Of a DNA stretch of 64,000 nt, positions 41,920 to 50,099 are shown one piece after another (position 1 is the first letter of the stretch; the number at the start of each line of letters is the position of its first letter). Position numbers and translations under genes: made by a program. A model generated the notes under the pieces. The model was not told where the DNA came from. It worked only from the letters and a program-made list of their open reading frames with translations, and searched no databases. This DNA is from Actinomycetes bacterium. GTDB lineage: Bacteria; Actinomycetota; Coriobacteriia; Anaerosomatales; Anaerosomataceae. The DNA is taken from the NCBI GenBank assembly GCA_022839745.1, contig JALHJB010000004.1, positions 62,001 to 126,000 on the forward strand, in the 5' to 3' direction.

Positions 41920-43179
41920 TCACTCACCTTCCCCGCAGCCGGGAATCGACTCGATCGTGATCTCATCCTCGGAGAGACCGAAGCTCGCGTGCAGGGCGCG
42001 CACCGCGGTAGCGGCGTCGTCACCGCTCACCACGCACGTCACCCGGATAGTCGATGTCGAAATGAGGTCGATGTTCACGCCAGCGTCCGACAGCGCCCGG
42101 AACATCTGCGCGGCAACGCCGGGGTGCGTCTTCATCCCCGCACCGATGAGTGAGATCTTGGCGATGGATTCGTCCACGACCCACTCGCGTGCGCCAAGCT
42201 CCTGCACCACGGCATCGGCAGCGCGGCGGGCCCGAACCAAATCGGTCTCCGGCACGGTGAACGAGATGTCCGTTGTGCCCGCCTCGGAGATGTTCTGGAT
42301 GATCATATCCACGTTCACGTTGCTCTCCGCCATGCGCGTGAATACGGCAGCGGCGACTCCAGGGTGGTCAGGAACGTCGCGTATGGTCACCTTCGCCTCG
42401 GATGAGTCGCATGTGACACCCGAGATGATCGCCTGTTCCATGGAATCGTACGCCTCCCTCACGATGGTCCCCGGAATGTCTGTGAAGCTCGATCGGCAAT
42501 GGATGACCACGCCGTGGTTGCGCGCGAACTCGACAGCGCGCAGGTTGAGCACGCCGGCGCCGTTCGCCGCGAGTTCGAGCATCGCCTCGTACGAGATCTC
42601 GTCGATCTTACGCGCGTCCGGAACGACCCGCGGATCTGCCGTGTACACACCATCCACATCGGTATAGATCTCGCAGACGTCCGCCCCCACTCCGGCCGCG
42701 ATCGCCACGGCGGTGGTGTCGGAACCGCCCCTGCCCAGCGTTGTGATCTGGCCGTCCGGTGTCATGCCCTGGAACCCTGCCACGATCACGATCTGCCCGT
42801 CCTCCAGGGCGGCACGCACGCGATCGGCACGCACCTCGAGGATCTTGGCCTTTGTGTGGCCGTGATCGGTCATGATGCCCACCTGTGGGCCGGTGAACGA
42901 GATCGCACGATAGCCTGTGGCATGGATCGCCATCGCCAGCAAGGCGATAGAGACCTGCTCGCCAGTAGCGAGAAGCATGTCCATCTCGCGCTCCGGGGGC
43001 TCGGGATCGATCTGCGCGGCGAGCTCGATCAGATCGTCGGTGAAGTCGCCCATGGCAGACACCACGACAACGACCCGGTCGCCCCTGTCGGCGGCCTTCA
43101 CGATCCGGTCGGCCACCACGCGCATGCGCTCGGGAGTACCGACCGACGTACCACCATACTTCTGGACGATGATGCCCAT
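41920..43179 (-). CDS. lysC: Aspartate kinase
   Basis: A 419-residue enzyme catalysing the first step of the aspartate pathway. The kinase starts IVQKYGGTSVGTPERM and has LGRGGSDTTAVAIAA (substrate-binding) and CEIYTDVDGVYTADPR. The C-terminal regulatory part has two ACT domains (KVTIRDVPDHPGVAAAVF and ISLIGAGMKTHPGVAAQMF), so allosteric feedback by lysine and/or threonine is expected. It forms a two-gene operon with asd. Confidence 0.96.
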   Translation of the reverse strand: MGIIVQKYGGTSVGTPERMRVVADRIVKAADRGDRVVVVVSAMGDFTDDLIELAAQIDPEPPEREMDMLLATGEQVSIALLAMAIHATGYRAISFTGPQVGIMTDHGHTKAKILEVRADRVRAALEDGQIVIVAGFQGMTPDGQITTLGRGGSDTTAVAIAAGVGADVCEIYTDVDGVYTADPRVVPDARKIDEISYEAMLELAANGAGVLNLRAVEFARNHGVVIHCRSSFTDIPGTIVREAYDSMEQAIISGVTCDSSEAKVTIRDVPDHPGVAAAVFTRMAESNVNVDMIIQNISEAGTTDISFTVPETDLVRARRAADAVVQELGAREWVVDESIAKISLIGAGMKTHPGVAAQMFRALSDAGVNIDLISTSTIRVTCVVSGDDAATAVRALHASFGLSEDEITIESIPGCGEGE

Positions 43180-43273
43180 ACGGACCTTCCATACTGGATG
43201 CGGCCGCGTCGGCCGCGCTCATGAGTGGTTGCCAGTGTACCAACAACGGCGCCGGTTCGAGCGCCTGTGTCGA

Positions 43274-45820
43274 TCAGATCGTCGGCGAGAAACCAAGCCG
43301 CTCGGCGTGAGCGCGCATCCGCTCAGGGAGCGCCTGGACCGACTCGCTCAGGAAGTGCTCCGCGAGACCGGCGCCGGAGGCCTCCTTGATGTGCGCGCGC
43401 ATGAGGGCAAGCACGGTCTTGAGGTGCTCCACGTACTCCTCGTCGCTGAGCGCGATGCCCGACCTGTGCACGAGCCGCCCACCCTCAAGAGCGAAGGGGA
43501 TGTCGCGTCCGCGAAGGTCGATATTGACCGCATGCTCAAGGTTGTTCGCCAGCCGAGGGCCGCCGAGTCTGCGGAAGCTGGTGAACAGGCCATCGCTGAT
43601 CGCGATGAACACGGCCTGGGCTTCGTCAGGACCGATCGCGACCTCTCGCTCATAAAGGTCCGCTAGCGCCCATTCGCCGGTGTTGAGAGCCTCTTCGAAC
43701 GCTTCGACGATCCGCGGATCGAACTGCGTTCCCGCGCAGCGCCGCAGTTCGAGCATCGCCTCTTGGTCGGAGCGTCCGCGCCGGTACGGTCTGTCGGCGA
43801 CCATCGCCTCGAACGCGTCGGCCACGGTAAGCACCCTCGCCAGCATCGGGATCTCATCCCGCCTGAGTCCGGCAGGATAGCCGGTACCATCGTAGTGCTC
43901 GTGGTGGTGGCGGACCACCGGCGCTATCGGCCACGGGAATGCAACCGGCTTGAGGATGTTCGCTCCGATCAGCGGATGGTGCCGCATCTGGCTCATCTCG
44001 GCCTCTGTCAGTTTGCCCGGCTTGAGCAGGATGTCCTCGCTGATGCCGATCTTGCCGATATCGTGCAGATACGCTGACATCTCCAGCGCGGTCATCTGCT
44101 CCTGCGACAGTCCGAGCTGCGAGCCGATCTTGAGCGCGTACGAAGCGACACCTTCCGAGTGACCGCGCGTATACGGGTCCTTTGCGTCAACGGCTGCCGC
44201 CAACGCACGAACGGTCGCCAGATACGCTTCTTGAACACTGGAGAACAGCCCGATATTGCCGATGGCGATGGTCACATGGTTGGCGATCGTGGCAAGCAAG
44301 CGCACGTCGTCACCGGTGAACCGCCTGCCCTGATCACGCGTGCCCACCGTGATCGACCCGATCGGCCCCTCGTTGGTCTGCAGCGGCACGCACAGCGCCG
44401 CAACCGCACCGGAAAAGCTCTCGGGCTCGCGATCCCGCAGGTCAGCGGTCGCCGGGTTGAAGATGAGCGGACGCCCCTCGCGGATGACCCACTCTGACAT
44501 CGAGTTGGCGGTGAGCCGGTCGCCTGGCCGCACCGTATCGATGCCGTGGGCCGCTGTGACGCTGAGCGCCCCCGACTCACGATCGGTCAGGATGATGTAG
44601 CCGATCTCGGCCTCGAATATGCGCAGCGCCGACTCCAGCACCGACTCGAGCAACGCCTCAAGATCGAGCGTAAGACCGAGCGAGCGGCTCATCTCATAGA
44701 GCGTCGCCAGCTCCAGGACCTTCTTGGTCAGCGCGTCGCTCCGCTCGCTCAGCGAGTCGGTCATCCGGTTGAAGTTCTCGGCGAGCTCCGCGACCTCCGC
44801 AGGTCCATCGGTCTCGACCTTTGCGCTGAAGTCACCCTCGGCCAAACGTCGCGTGCTGGTGGTCAGCGCGCCGAGCGGCGTGGTCACCGACCGGACGATC
44901 CACCAGTTGAGGGAGACCAGAACGAGGACCGCGACGGCCGACCACAGCGCGATCGCCCGCATCGTGGTCATGCCCGCGGCGCGCGCAGCGGACGTCTCCA
45001 CCCCGCACACGACGAATATGTGCCGCGAAGGATCGGTCGCGAGCGGGATGGCGGCCGCGCCGAGGCGGTAGTAGCCTCCGGCCGAATCGAGCACCACGGT
45101 CTTCGAGGGATCGGTGAGCAGCGAGCCGAGGGCCTCGCGAAGCACAGCACTGGACGCCGGGTCCACATTGCCCGGGTTCACGCCGTCAGGGACAACGAGC
45201 GCCATCGGACTCTCGCTACCGTCGGTGATCAGGACACCGCTGTCCTCGCCGGTGGCGAGCGACCCAACAAGTTCGTCATCGATGATCAGGGCGCTGCCAA
45301 GGACGCGCTCCCGGCCAGACCCATCAACGACATCGGTCTGTGACCATAGGGCATACCCGGTGCCGTAGGGGATGATCACCGGCTTGCCCAGGGCGATGGC
45401 CGTCTCCCATGCGGCACGATCCGGCAAGTAGACATCGTCGGGATCGACCCCGGAGGAGACAGCGGCCACAACGCCGCCCCGGCTGTCGCTCAACACGATC
45501 ATATCCACGTCGAGCGCTTCGTTCGCGAAGCGCAGATGCCCCTCGATCTCAGCCGGCGTACCGGACGTGATGATGGACTGGAATCCCGGCTGCATCGCCA
45601 GGACCGTGAGCGCCCGCACTGAGCTTGAAGCGTGATGGCCAAGATCGGCGATCACATACTCGGTGGTCGCCCGGACGCTCTCTTCGCTCCGCTCGGCCGT
45701 GAAGTCGCCGATGACCCTCACGGAGACCACCGTGGCCACGATGCCGATCAGCACAGAGACGATGACAAGCGGCCAGATGATCTGGCTGCCGAGACGTCTG
45801 CCGAACGGACTCTTGATCAT
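43274..45820 (-). CDS. HD-GYP phosphodiesterase with Cache-like sensor, HAMP and GAF domains
   Basis: An 848-residue membrane sensor. It has an N-terminal helix (about 15-35), a large extracellular Cache-like domain (to about 295), a second helix (AIALWSAVAVLVLVSLNWW), HAMP, a GAF domain (about 365-530) and an HD-GYP domain (from about 545). The HD-GYP metal and catalytic residues are visible: RGHSEGVA, YLHDIGKIG, MRHHPLIGA, RHHHEHYDGTGYP and VADAFEAM. The predicted activity is c-di-GMP hydrolysis to pGpG/GMP. An additional C-terminal segment of about 130 residues (AVFIAISDGLFTSFRRLGG...) has no family I recognise. The start at 45820 has a weak ribosome site; the membrane helix follows closely. 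Confidence 0.92.
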   Translation of the reverse strand: MIKSPFGRRLGSQIIWPLVIVSVLIGIVATVVSVRVIGDFTAERSEESVRATTEYVIADLGHHASSSVRALTVLAMQPGFQSIITSGTPAEIEGHLRFANEALDVDMIVLSDSRGGVVAAVSSGVDPDDVYLPDRAAWETAIALGKPVIIPYGTGYALWSQTDVVDGSGRERVLGSALIIDDELVGSLATGEDSGVLITDGSESPMALVVPDGVNPGNVDPASSAVLREALGSLLTDPSKTVVLDSAGGYYRLGAAAIPLATDPSRHIFVVCGVETSAARAAGMTTMRAIALWSAVAVLVLVSLNWWIVRSVTTPLGALTTSTRRLAEGDFSAKVETDGPAEVAELAENFNRMTDSLSERSDALTKKVLELATLYEMSRSLGLTLDLEALLESVLESALRIFEAEIGYIILTDRESGALSVTAAHGIDTVRPGDRLTANSMSEWVIREGRPLIFNPATADLRDREPESFSGAVAALCVPLQTNEGPIGSITVGTRDQGRRFTGDDVRLLATIANHVTIAIGNIGLFSSVQEAYLATVRALAAAVDAKDPYTRGHSEGVASYALKIGSQLGLSQEQMTALEMSAYLHDIGKIGISEDILLKPGKLTEAEMSQMRHHPLIGANILKPVAFPWPIAPVVRHHHEHYDGTGYPAGLRRDEIPMLARVLTVADAFEAMVADRPYRRGRSDQEAMLELRRCAGTQFDPRIVEAFEEALNTGEWALADLYEREVAIGPDEAQAVFIAISDGLFTSFRRLGGPRLANNLEHAVNIDLRGRDIPFALEGGRLVHRSGIALSDEEYVEHLKTVLALMRAHIKEASGAGLAEHFLSESVQALPERMRAHAERLGFSPTI

Positions 45821-45896
45821 GCAGGGCTGCTCCGGGACGTGTTCGACGGGAGGGGTGCGCCCTCCATCACGGCGCACTCCGTGGCCATTCTAGCAT

Positions 45897-45929
45897 CGAG
45901 GGCCCCGACATCAGATGCCGGGGCCCTCG
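45897..45929 (-). terminator. Hairpin terminator of the por operon
   Basis: An 11-bp perfect stem (cgagggccccg 45897-45907 with cggggccctcg 45919-45929) lies 24 bases beyond the porB stop on the minus strand. It has no strong U-run. It separates por from the HD-GYP gene. Confidence 0.65.
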
Positions 45930-45952
45930 GTTGTCAATGCTCGTGGGAAGGA

Positions 45953-46885
45953 CTACTCCGCGGCGCAGCGCTTGAGGACACCCTCGTACGCGCGGTCCAC
46001 ATCGGCCTGGATCTCGGCGAGCAGCGCCTCGTTGCCAGGGGCGAACAGGTGCTTGAAGCGACCTTGCGGCTTGAGGAACTCCTCGATCGGCTTCTTGTTG
46101 GCGACCCGCACCGTCTGACGCCACACGCCGTCTTCGACCTCGTAGACCGGCCAGAAGCCCGTCTGCACCGCAAGCTTGGCGATCTCGACGGTCATCGACG
46201 AGGGGATACGCCAGCCACGGGGACACGGTGCGAAGACGTTCAGGAACGCCGGACCGGGCGTGTTGAACGCCTTCTCTGCCTTGGCGGTAAGGTCCTTCCA
46301 GTGCGAGATCGACGCCTGCGCCGCGTACGGCACGCCATGCGCGGCGATGATCGCGGTCAGGTCCTTGCGGACCTGACGCTTGCCCGCCTGCGCCACACCG
46401 ACCTCGGAGGTGGTCGCCCAGGCGCCCTTCGGCGTAGCGGACGACCGCTGGATGCCGGTGTTCATATACGCACCGTTGTCGTAGCACACGTAGACCATGT
46501 CGTGCCCGCGCTCCATGGCACCGGAAAGCGCCTGGAGGCCGATGTCGTACGTACCGCCGTCACCGCCGAAGGCGACGAAGCGGACCTTCTTGTCGGCGTC
46601 GATCTTGCCCGCGCGCTTGAGACCGGCGAACGCGGCCTCCACGCCGGAGATCGTCGCAGCCGCGTTCTCGAACGCGTTGTGGATGAACGGGGTCTTCCAC
46701 GACGAGTATGGGTAGATCGTGGTGGACACCTCGAGGCATCCGGTCGCGCAACCGACGACGACCGGGTCCTCGCCCGCGCCCAGCAGCACCTGGCGTACGG
46801 CGACCGAGGCGCCGCACCCGGCGCAGAGCCGGTGACCGCCGGCGAGACGGTCCTCGCGATGTGTGAGTTCCTTCAGGTTCGCCAT
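45953..46885 (-). CDS. porB: Pyruvate:ferredoxin oxidoreductase, beta subunit
   Basis: A 310-residue thiamine-diphosphate-binding subunit. The motif GHRLCAGCGASVAVRQV carries the N-terminal cluster cysteines with a further Cys at GCATGCLEV. The TPP motif is FGGDGGTYDIGLQALSGAMERG...NGAYMNTG (GDG...N). The enzyme oxidises pyruvate with CoA to acetyl-CoA and CO2, reducing ferredoxin. It is the last gene of porGDAB. ATG 46885 has GAGGAGG upstream. Confidence 0.93.
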   Translation of the reverse strand: MANLKELTHREDRLAGGHRLCAGCGASVAVRQVLLGAGEDPVVVGCATGCLEVSTTIYPYSSWKTPFIHNAFENAAATISGVEAAFAGLKRAGKIDADKKVRFVAFGGDGGTYDIGLQALSGAMERGHDMVYVCYDNGAYMNTGIQRSSATPKGAWATTSEVGVAQAGKRQVRKDLTAIIAAHGVPYAAQASISHWKDLTAKAEKAFNTPGPAFLNVFAPCPRGWRIPSSMTVEIAKLAVQTGFWPVYEVEDGVWRQTVRVANKKPIEEFLKPQGRFKHLFAPGNEALLAEIQADVDRAYEGVLKRCAAE

Positions 46886-46889
46886 GGTC

Positions 46890-48086
46890 TTACGCCTCCT
46901 CTCGCGCGCCGAGGTAGACGAGGCTACCCGGAGCCACACCGCCTGCGGCGATGTCTGACAGATCCTGGTACACGCGCTCGATGAGCTCGAGCCGAACGTC
47001 CGCGCCGCCAAGCCCGTAGATGTAGCCGACGACCGGCACGCGAGCCTCAGCGTCGTAGAGCGCACTGCGCGTCTCGAGGAAGAGCGGTCCACCCTCGGCA
47101 CCGAAGGACTCGGCGCGGTCGAGCACGGCCACGGCCTTGACGCCCTTGAGCGCGGCGGCGAGCTCAGCGTACGGGAAGGGACGCCACACGCGGACCTTGA
47201 CCACGCCCACCTTCTCGCCCTGGGCGCGCAGCTCGCGCGCCACATGCCGGGCGTTGCCGGCGGTGGAGCCGAGCACCACGATCGCGGTCTCGGCGTCGTC
47301 CATGCCCCACGTGTCGATCACGTCGAACGGACGCCCGGAGATCTGGGCGTACTCATCGCCGACCTGCTTGATCACGGTGCGAGCGCTCTCCATGGCCTCA
47401 CGCTGCTGGCGCTTGAACTCGAAGAACGGGCCGCCGAGCCCGGCGAACGAGCCGTGCAGCGCCGGGGCCTCGGTGTTCAGGAGCGGGTTCTTGGGCCGGT
47501 ACTCGCCCACAAAACCGCTGACCGACGCGTCGTCGAGCACGTCGACCCGGTCGATCGAGTGCGTGGTGATGAAGCCATCGAGCGTGCTCATCACGGGGAG
47601 CATGACGTCGGGGTGCTCGGCGATACGCACGGCCATGATGGTGTTGTCGTACGCCTCCTGCGCGGTCTCCGCGAAGAAGGTGACCCAGCCAGTGTCGCGA
47701 GCGCCCATGATGTCGCTGTGGTCGCAGTGGATGTTGATCGGCGCTGAGAGCGCACGGTTGGCGTTGGCCATGACGATCGGCAGACGCATACCGGCGGCGA
47801 TGTGCAGCTCCTCCCACATGAGGGCAAGGCCCTGCGAGGAGGTGGCGGTCATGACGCGGGCGCCGGCAGCCGAAGCGCCGACGCACGCGCTCATCGCGGA
47901 GTGCTCGGACTCGACGGTCACATACTCGCAGTCGGTCCTGCCCTTGGCGACGAAGCCGGCGAACTCCTCGACGATCGTGGTCTGCGGGGTGATCGGGTAC
48001 GCGGCCATCACGTTGGGCTTGCACTGGCGCATCGCCTCGGCGACGACGCTGTTGCCGGTGGTCGCGAGTGTCTTGTGTTCGGCCAT
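46890..48086 (-). CDS. porA: Pyruvate:ferredoxin oxidoreductase, alpha subunit
   Basis: A 398-residue subunit with the pyrimidine-binding domain (VMAAYPITPQTTIVEEFA), the domain II hallmark ATSSQGLALMWEELHIA, and GSTAGNARHVARELR near the C-terminus. The subunit order gamma-delta-alpha-beta and the size identify the four-subunit archaeal/Thermotoga-type POR rather than the single-chain enzyme. It is 4 bases from porB and directly abuts porD. Confidence 0.94.
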   Translation of the reverse strand: MAEHKTLATTGNSVVAEAMRQCKPNVMAAYPITPQTTIVEEFAGFVAKGRTDCEYVTVESEHSAMSACVGASAAGARVMTATSSQGLALMWEELHIAAGMRLPIVMANANRALSAPINIHCDHSDIMGARDTGWVTFFAETAQEAYDNTIMAVRIAEHPDVMLPVMSTLDGFITTHSIDRVDVLDDASVSGFVGEYRPKNPLLNTEAPALHGSFAGLGGPFFEFKRQQREAMESARTVIKQVGDEYAQISGRPFDVIDTWGMDDAETAIVVLGSTAGNARHVARELRAQGEKVGVVKVRVWRPFPYAELAAALKGVKAVAVLDRAESFGAEGGPLFLETRSALYDAEARVPVVGYIYGLGGADVRLELIERVYQDLSDIAAGGVAPGSLVYLGAREEA

Positions 48087-48407
48087 CTACTTCACCTCCG
48101 GCAGTTCGCAGCCTTCAGGGACCATCTCGATCGCATCGACCGGGCAGACCTGCGCGCAGATGCCGCAGCCCTTGCAGTGGTCGAGATCGAACGTGGTGAC
48201 CTTCTCGTCGGCCACGTTGATCGATGAATCGGGACACACGATCCAGCACAGCAGGCACTGGGTGCACTTCTCGTCGCTGCGCCAGGGGCGCTCGCTGCGC
48301 CACCCGCCGGTGATGTAGTCGTTGCTGTTGCCGGCGTCCGGGATCACGGCGCCCGGAGGGAACTGCTGGTAGGTCCACTCGTCCATCTTGGAGATGTCCC
48401 ACGTCAT
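48087..48407 (-). CDS. porD: Pyruvate:ferredoxin oxidoreductase, delta (ferredoxin-like) subunit
   Basis: 106 residues with two 4Fe-4S motifs (CTQCLLCWIVCPD and CKGCGICAQVCPV) behind a roughly 45-residue N-terminal region (GGWRSERPWRSDEKC), typical of PorD. It carries electrons from the TPP site to soluble ferredoxin. The ATG overlaps the porG stop. Confidence 0.95.
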   Translation of the reverse strand: MTWDISKMDEWTYQQFPPGAVIPDAGNSNDYITGGWRSERPWRSDEKCTQCLLCWIVCPDSSINVADEKVTTFDLDHCKGCGICAQVCPVDAIEMVPEGCELPEVK

Positions 48408-48979
48408 GCCACAGTCACCTCCGCAAACGCACGATCGACCGACGCCCAGTTGGCATCGATCATCTCCTGACCGAACTTCTTGGACAGGTTCTTGGCGAGC
48501 AGGCCCTTGAACACGTCCATATCGATGACGCTCGTCAGCTTGATGAGCGCCCCGACCATCGGCGTGTTGGGGATGTCGCGCTTGATGGTGTCAAGCGCGA
48601 TACCGGAGGCGTCGACGGAGGCCACGCGCACACTGTCGTTCACACCGAGCCTCGTCTTGACCTGGTCGGGAGGCGTGCAGGTGTTCACGAGGATGACGCC
48701 ACCATCGTGCACGCCCTCGGCGATATCGACGATATCGAGCAGCGAGTCGTCGAGCACGATCACGATGTCGGGGTACTCGATGTTGCAGTGGATCTCGATC
48801 GGGTCGGTCGAGATACGGGTGAACGCCTTGATCGGCGCCCCCATGCGCTCGGGGCCATACTCGGGCATCGCCTGCATGTACTTGTCGGCTGCGAGTGCGG
48901 TCTCGGCGACCACTTTCGCTGCCGTGACGGCGCCCTGGCCGGCACGGGCGTGCCAGCGGATCTCCGTCAGCTGTGGCAT
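48404..48979 (-). CDS. porG: Pyruvate:ferredoxin oxidoreductase, gamma subunit
   Basis: A 191-residue subunit beginning QLTEIRWHARAGQGAVTAAKVV, the hallmark of the gamma chain, with EYGPERMGAPIKAF and NTPMVGALIKL later. ATG 48979 follows AAGGGGGAG; the upstream in-frame sequence is not conserved. It is the first gene of porGDAB, with 178 bases between it and recR. Confidence 0.94.
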   Translation of the reverse strand: MPQLTEIRWHARAGQGAVTAAKVVAETALAADKYMQAMPEYGPERMGAPIKAFTRISTDPIEIHCNIEYPDIVIVLDDSLLDIVDIAEGVHDGGVILVNTCTPPDQVKTRLGVNDSVRVASVDASGIALDTIKRDIPNTPMVGALIKLTSVIDMDVFKGLLAKNLSKKFGQEMIDANWASVDRAFAEVTVA

Positions 48980-49157
48980 GGGCTCCCCCTTCCTGGGATG
49001 AGGTCGGCCGGTCGGCCGGGTTGTCGGGCGGAACGGAATACGCCGGGTCAGGTTCACTTGATAGCCCTACAAGAGTACGCGCGTGCTCCGTGGGGGTGAC
49101 CTGGGCGCCACGGCCAGCGGTGCGTCTCAATCGGTGAGCGGTAGGAAAAACCTTCCA

Positions 49158-49760
49158 CTACTCCATCTCGCGGCGCGCTTCGAGGGCCTTGCCGAGGGTG
49201 ACCTCGTCCGCATACTCGAGGTCACCGCCCACCGGCAACCCCGACGCGATGCGTGTGACACGCACACCGAGGGGCTTGAGCAGCCGCGCGAGATAGAGCG
49301 CGGTGGTCTCGCCCTCGATGTCGGGATCGGTGGCGATGATGGCCTCGACGATACCGCCGCGACCCACACGGTCGACGAGCTCGCGCACACGCAGCTGGTC
49401 GGGCCCGATGCCGTCGATGGGCGAGATCGCTCCCTGCAAGACGTGGTACGTCCCGCGGAACTCCCCCGTCCGCTCGACCGCCACCACGTCGCGCGGCTCC
49501 TCCACCACGCACAGCATGGCGGGGTCGCGTGTAGGATCGGCGCAGATGTCGCACAGCTCGCCCTCGGCGAAGTTGAAGCAGCGCTCGCAGAAGCGGATGG
49601 AGCGCTTCACCTCCACGATGGCCTCGGCCAGACGAGCGGCCGACTCGGCATCGCCGCGAAGGATGTGGTAGGCGAGCCGCTGCGCCGACTTGGGGCCGAT
49701 GCCGGGCAGCCGCTCGAGCTCCTCGAGCAGCCGCGCGATCGGGGGCGCGTAGAACGCCAT
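49158..49760 (-). CDS. recR: Recombination protein RecR
   Basis: A 200-residue DNA-binding clamp of RecFOR repair. Helix-hairpin-helix (LEELERLPGIGPKSAQRLAYH), the zinc finger (CERCFNFAEGELCDIC), the Toprim domain (LCVVEEPRDVVAVERTG; GGIVEAIIATDPDIEGETTALY) and the Walker-like C-terminus are all present. It lies in the usual dnaX-ebfC-recR order. Confidence 0.97.
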   Translation of the reverse strand: MAFYAPPIARLLEELERLPGIGPKSAQRLAYHILRGDAESAARLAEAIVEVKRSIRFCERCFNFAEGELCDICADPTRDPAMLCVVEEPRDVVAVERTGEFRGTYHVLQGAISPIDGIGPDQLRVRELVDRVGRGGIVEAIIATDPDIEGETTALYLARLLKPLGVRVTRIASGLPVGGDLEYADEVTLGKALEARREME

Positions 49761-49762
49761 GG

Positions 49763-50080
49763 CTAGAACAGCCCGCCCGGGAGGCCGAGCCCGCCGGTCA
49801 CCGCCGACATCTTGCGTGCCGTGAGGTCCTGCGTCTGACGCACGGCCTCGTTCACGGCGGCGGCGACCATGTCCTCGAGCATCGAGATGTCGTCGGCGTC
49901 AACGGCCGCCGGGTCGATCATGACCGACTCCACTTTGAGCTCGCCGGTCATCACGACCTTCACCGCGCCGCCGCCCACCGAGGCCTCGACGCGCTCGTCC
50001 TTGAGCTCCTCCTGGACGCGAGCCATGTCGGCCTGCATCTTCTGGGCCTGCTTCATCACGTTCTGCATGTTCGGCTTCAC
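49763..50080 (-). CDS. ebfC: Nucleoid-associated protein, YbaB/EbfC family
   Basis: A 105-residue helical DNA-binding protein. The start KPNMQNVMKQAQKMQADM and the core VEASVGGGAVKVVMTGELKV are family signatures. The GTG at 50080 reproduces the common M(N/K)PNM start; the ATG four codons later is the alternative. It is 2 bases from recR and 19 from dnaX. Confidence 0.93.
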   Translation of the reverse strand: MKPNMQNVMKQAQKMQADMARVQEELKDERVEASVGGGAVKVVMTGELKVESVMIDPAAVDADDISMLEDMVAAAVNEAVRQTQDLTARKMSAVTGGLGLPGGLF

Positions 50081-50099
50081 GCGCTCTCCAATCACCCTG

